Assembly: GCF_946480385.1 (NCBI RefSeq)
Contig: NZ_CAMLJP010000006.1
Span: 1 to 64,000 of the forward strand
DNA from: an uncultured Azospirillum sp.
GTDB taxonomy: Bacteria; Pseudomonadota; Alphaproteobacteria; Azospirillales; Azospirillaceae
DNA length: 64,000 nt
Direction of reading: 5' to 3'
Shown piece by piece: positions 62,573 to 64,000 of this stretch. The notes below the pieces were generated by a model. The model worked only from the letters and a program-made list of their open reading frames with translations, ran no database searches and was not told where the DNA came from. Each line of letters starts with the position of its first letter. Position 1 is the stretch's first letter. The position numbers were made by a program, and so were the translations under genes.

Positions 62573-64000
62573 TCAGGCGATGCGGCGCAGGCGGTAAGAA
62601 CGGCCGCTGGGCGGACGGGCGCCGTATTCCAGGTTCGCGTGGTCGCGGGCGTTGACCATCGACAGCACCGCGCCGCCGATCCGCCCGCCGACCTGCCGCA
62701 CCTGCTTGATGCCGGCGCCGGCAAGGCTGGTGGCGGTGCGCGCCCAGCGCACGACATACAGGACGCGGTCGGCCAGCGGCGCCAGGATCAGCGCGTCCGA
62801 CACCGACAGCACCGGCGGCGTGTCGAGGACGACGACGTCGTAGCGTTCGGACAGCTCGACCAGCAGCGACAGCATGGCCTTTGAGCCGAACAGGATCTGC
62901 GGCCGGTCGACCGGCCGGCCGGCGGTGATCACCGCGACCCGGCGGCGGTCGTCGATCTGCACCACCTGATCCAGCGTCGCATCGCCTTCCAGCAGGTCGG
63001 TCAGCCCCTTTGGCGGCCGGGTACCGCCCAGAAGCCGGTGCACGGCGGGGCGGCGGGTGTCGCAGTCGACGATGACGACCCGTCGGCCGGTGTCGGCCAG
63101 GAAGGCGGACAGCGCCACCGCCAGCGTCGTCTTGCCCTCGCCAGCGACCGACGAGGTCAGCATCACCACCTCGCCGCCCTTGACGGTGGCCGGCTCGGCG
63201 CCGGTGCGGACCAGATGCAGCCGTGCGCAAAGCCGCCAGACCGCCTCGGCGAATTCGCCGCCGCCGGTGTTGGAATAAGGATCGCCGTCGGCGTCGGAGC
63301 GGGCGGACCGCTTGACCCGGCCCAGCAGCGGCACGATGCCGACCGCCGGAAGGCCCAGAACCGCCTCCACCTGATGGGAGCTGTAGACGCCGCGCTGGCT
63401 GGCGGTCCGCACCAGCGCGATGCCGGTGGCGAAGGCGCCGCAGACCACCGCGGCCAACGCCGCCAGCACGGTCTTGCCCGGCCCGACCGGCCCCACCGGA
63501 ACGTCGGCGGTGGACACGATGCGTACGTCGGGCGTCATCTCCAGCGCCTGGAGCACCTGGGTCTCCTTCAGGCGGGTGACGGCGCGGCGATAGTTGTCGT
63601 CGGACGCGTCGGCCTGCCGCTGAAGTTCGCGCAGCTTCACGTCCGCCTGCAGGTTGTCGAAGGATTCCGTGCGCAGAGCCTCCAGCCGGCGGGACAGGTT
63701 CTGGATCTTGGCGACCTGCTGCTCCACCTCACCCCGCAGGCTACGGATCACGCGATCCACCTCGGTGGCGAGGGCGGCATTCAGTTCGCGCAGCTCCGCC
63801 GCGGGCCGCGCCAGCGCCGGGTGACGGTCGCCATATTGCGCGCGCAGCTCGGCCAGCTGGGCGCTCAGTGCAGTCTGGCGCTGGCGTAGGCCGGTGATCA
63901 GCGGGTCGCCGCCGATGTCGGCGCCGGTCAGCGATTCGGGGTTGCCGGGCTGGACGGACTGCAGCTGGCGCAGCCGCCCCTGGGCATTGGTCAGCGCGGT
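62573..64000 (-). CDS. Wzc/GumC-type polysaccharide co-polymerase and tyrosine kinase, partial
   Basis: The frame is open to base 64000, so the N terminus is outside the window; 475 residues are visible. First comes the coiled-coil periplasmic part (ELRAQYGDRHPAL, LRELQRQADASDDNYRRAVTRLKETQ). A membrane helix follows (VLAALAAVVCGAFATGIALV), then the cytoplasmic bacterial tyrosine-kinase domain with Walker A SVAGEGKTTLA, Walker A' VVIVDCDTRRPAVH and Walker B YDVVVLDTPPVL. The C-terminal tail has only two or three tyrosines (LEYGARPPSGRSYRL), fewer than typical Wzc clusters. It controls polysaccharide chain length and export. It is first of the minus-strand exopolysaccharide genes seen here. 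Confidence 0.92.
   Translation of the reverse strand, partial: TALTNAQGRLRQLQSVQPGNPESLTGADIGGDPLITGLRQRQTALSAQLAELRAQYGDRHPALARPAAELRELNAALATEVDRVIRSLRGEVEQQVAKIQNLSRRLEALRTESFDNLQADVKLRELQRQADASDDNYRRAVTRLKETQVLQALEMTPDVRIVSTADVPVGPVGPGKTVLAALAAVVCGAFATGIALVRTASQRGVYSSHQVEAVLGLPAVGIVPLLGRVKRSARSDADGDPYSNTGGGEFAEAVWRLCARLHLVRTGAEPATVKGGEVVMLTSSVAGEGKTTLAVALSAFLADTGRRVVIVDCDTRRPAVHRLLGGTRPPKGLTDLLEGDATLDQVVQIDDRRRVAVITAGRPVDRPQILFGSKAMLSLLVELSERYDVVVLDTPPVLSVSDALILAPLADRVLYVVRWARTATSLAGAGIKQVRQVGGRIGGAVLSMVNARDHANLEYGARPPSGRSYRLRRIA

Overview
The window is high-GC DNA with tightly packed, mostly overlapping genes. It looks like an alphaproteobacterium, probably Azospirillum or a close relative in the Rhodospirillales. 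The reasons are very GC-rich codon use, TRAP and Liv-type transporters, a formate/nitrite channel next to a PP2C-kinase fusion, and an exopolysaccharide locus. The genus is inferred. No rRNA, tRNA, CRISPR array, insertion sequence or phage gene was recognised.

Bases 1-9000 are one plus-strand operon: the end of an SDR dehydrogenase, a split transketolase pair, a three-part TRAP transporter, two NAD(P)-dependent hydroxyacid dehydrogenases and a second, full-length transketolase. It probably takes up and breaks down a small polyhydroxylated or carboxylated compound; the substrate is unknown.

Bases 9007-21401 form a soluble diiron monooxygenase island. On plus lie hydroxylase large subunit, reductase, hydroxylase small subunit, coupling protein (prmABCD/mimABCD order), a divergent GroEL-like chaperonin and a GAF-AAA+-Fis sigma54 activator. 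On minus, divergent from it, lie a cytochrome c, a glyoxalase-fold protein, a Tat-exported small dehydrogenase subunit and a GMC flavoprotein. The 488-bp gap between the two arms holds two near-identical outward-facing -24/-12 promoters around a shared inverted repeat. The two operons therefore look like one sigma54 regulon for oxidising propane or a similar small substrate to alcohol or ketone and beyond.

Bases 21494-35916 are a second catabolic cluster: GntR/UTRA regulator, Liv-type ABC transporter, PEP-mutase/isocitrate-lyase family C-C lyase, HyuB and HyuA, an isochorismatase-fold protein lacking the usual nucleophilic cysteine, an FAD oxidoreductase and a LeuCD-like hydro-lyase. The gene set suggests ring or amide opening, then hydration and C-C cleavage. 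The actual substrate cannot be read from the sequence.

Bases 35928-50450 are a mixed region: PPK2 polyphosphate kinase, a 1106-residue GH13-GlgE fusion, two small ORFs, a lipoprotein hydrolase, an ABC ATPase, a zinc-finger protein, the PP2C-kinase fusion downstream of a formate/nitrite transporter with its own sigma54 promoter, a PAS-GGDEF-EAL protein and a LuxR-type regulator with a degenerate receiver.

Bases 50451-64000 concern the cell surface: a large protein with two carbohydrate-binding-like modules, then an exopolysaccharide locus with five glycosyltransferases, an O-antigen-ligase/polymerase-like membrane protein, a beta-helix protein and a Wzc-type chain-length regulator/tyrosine kinase that runs off the end.
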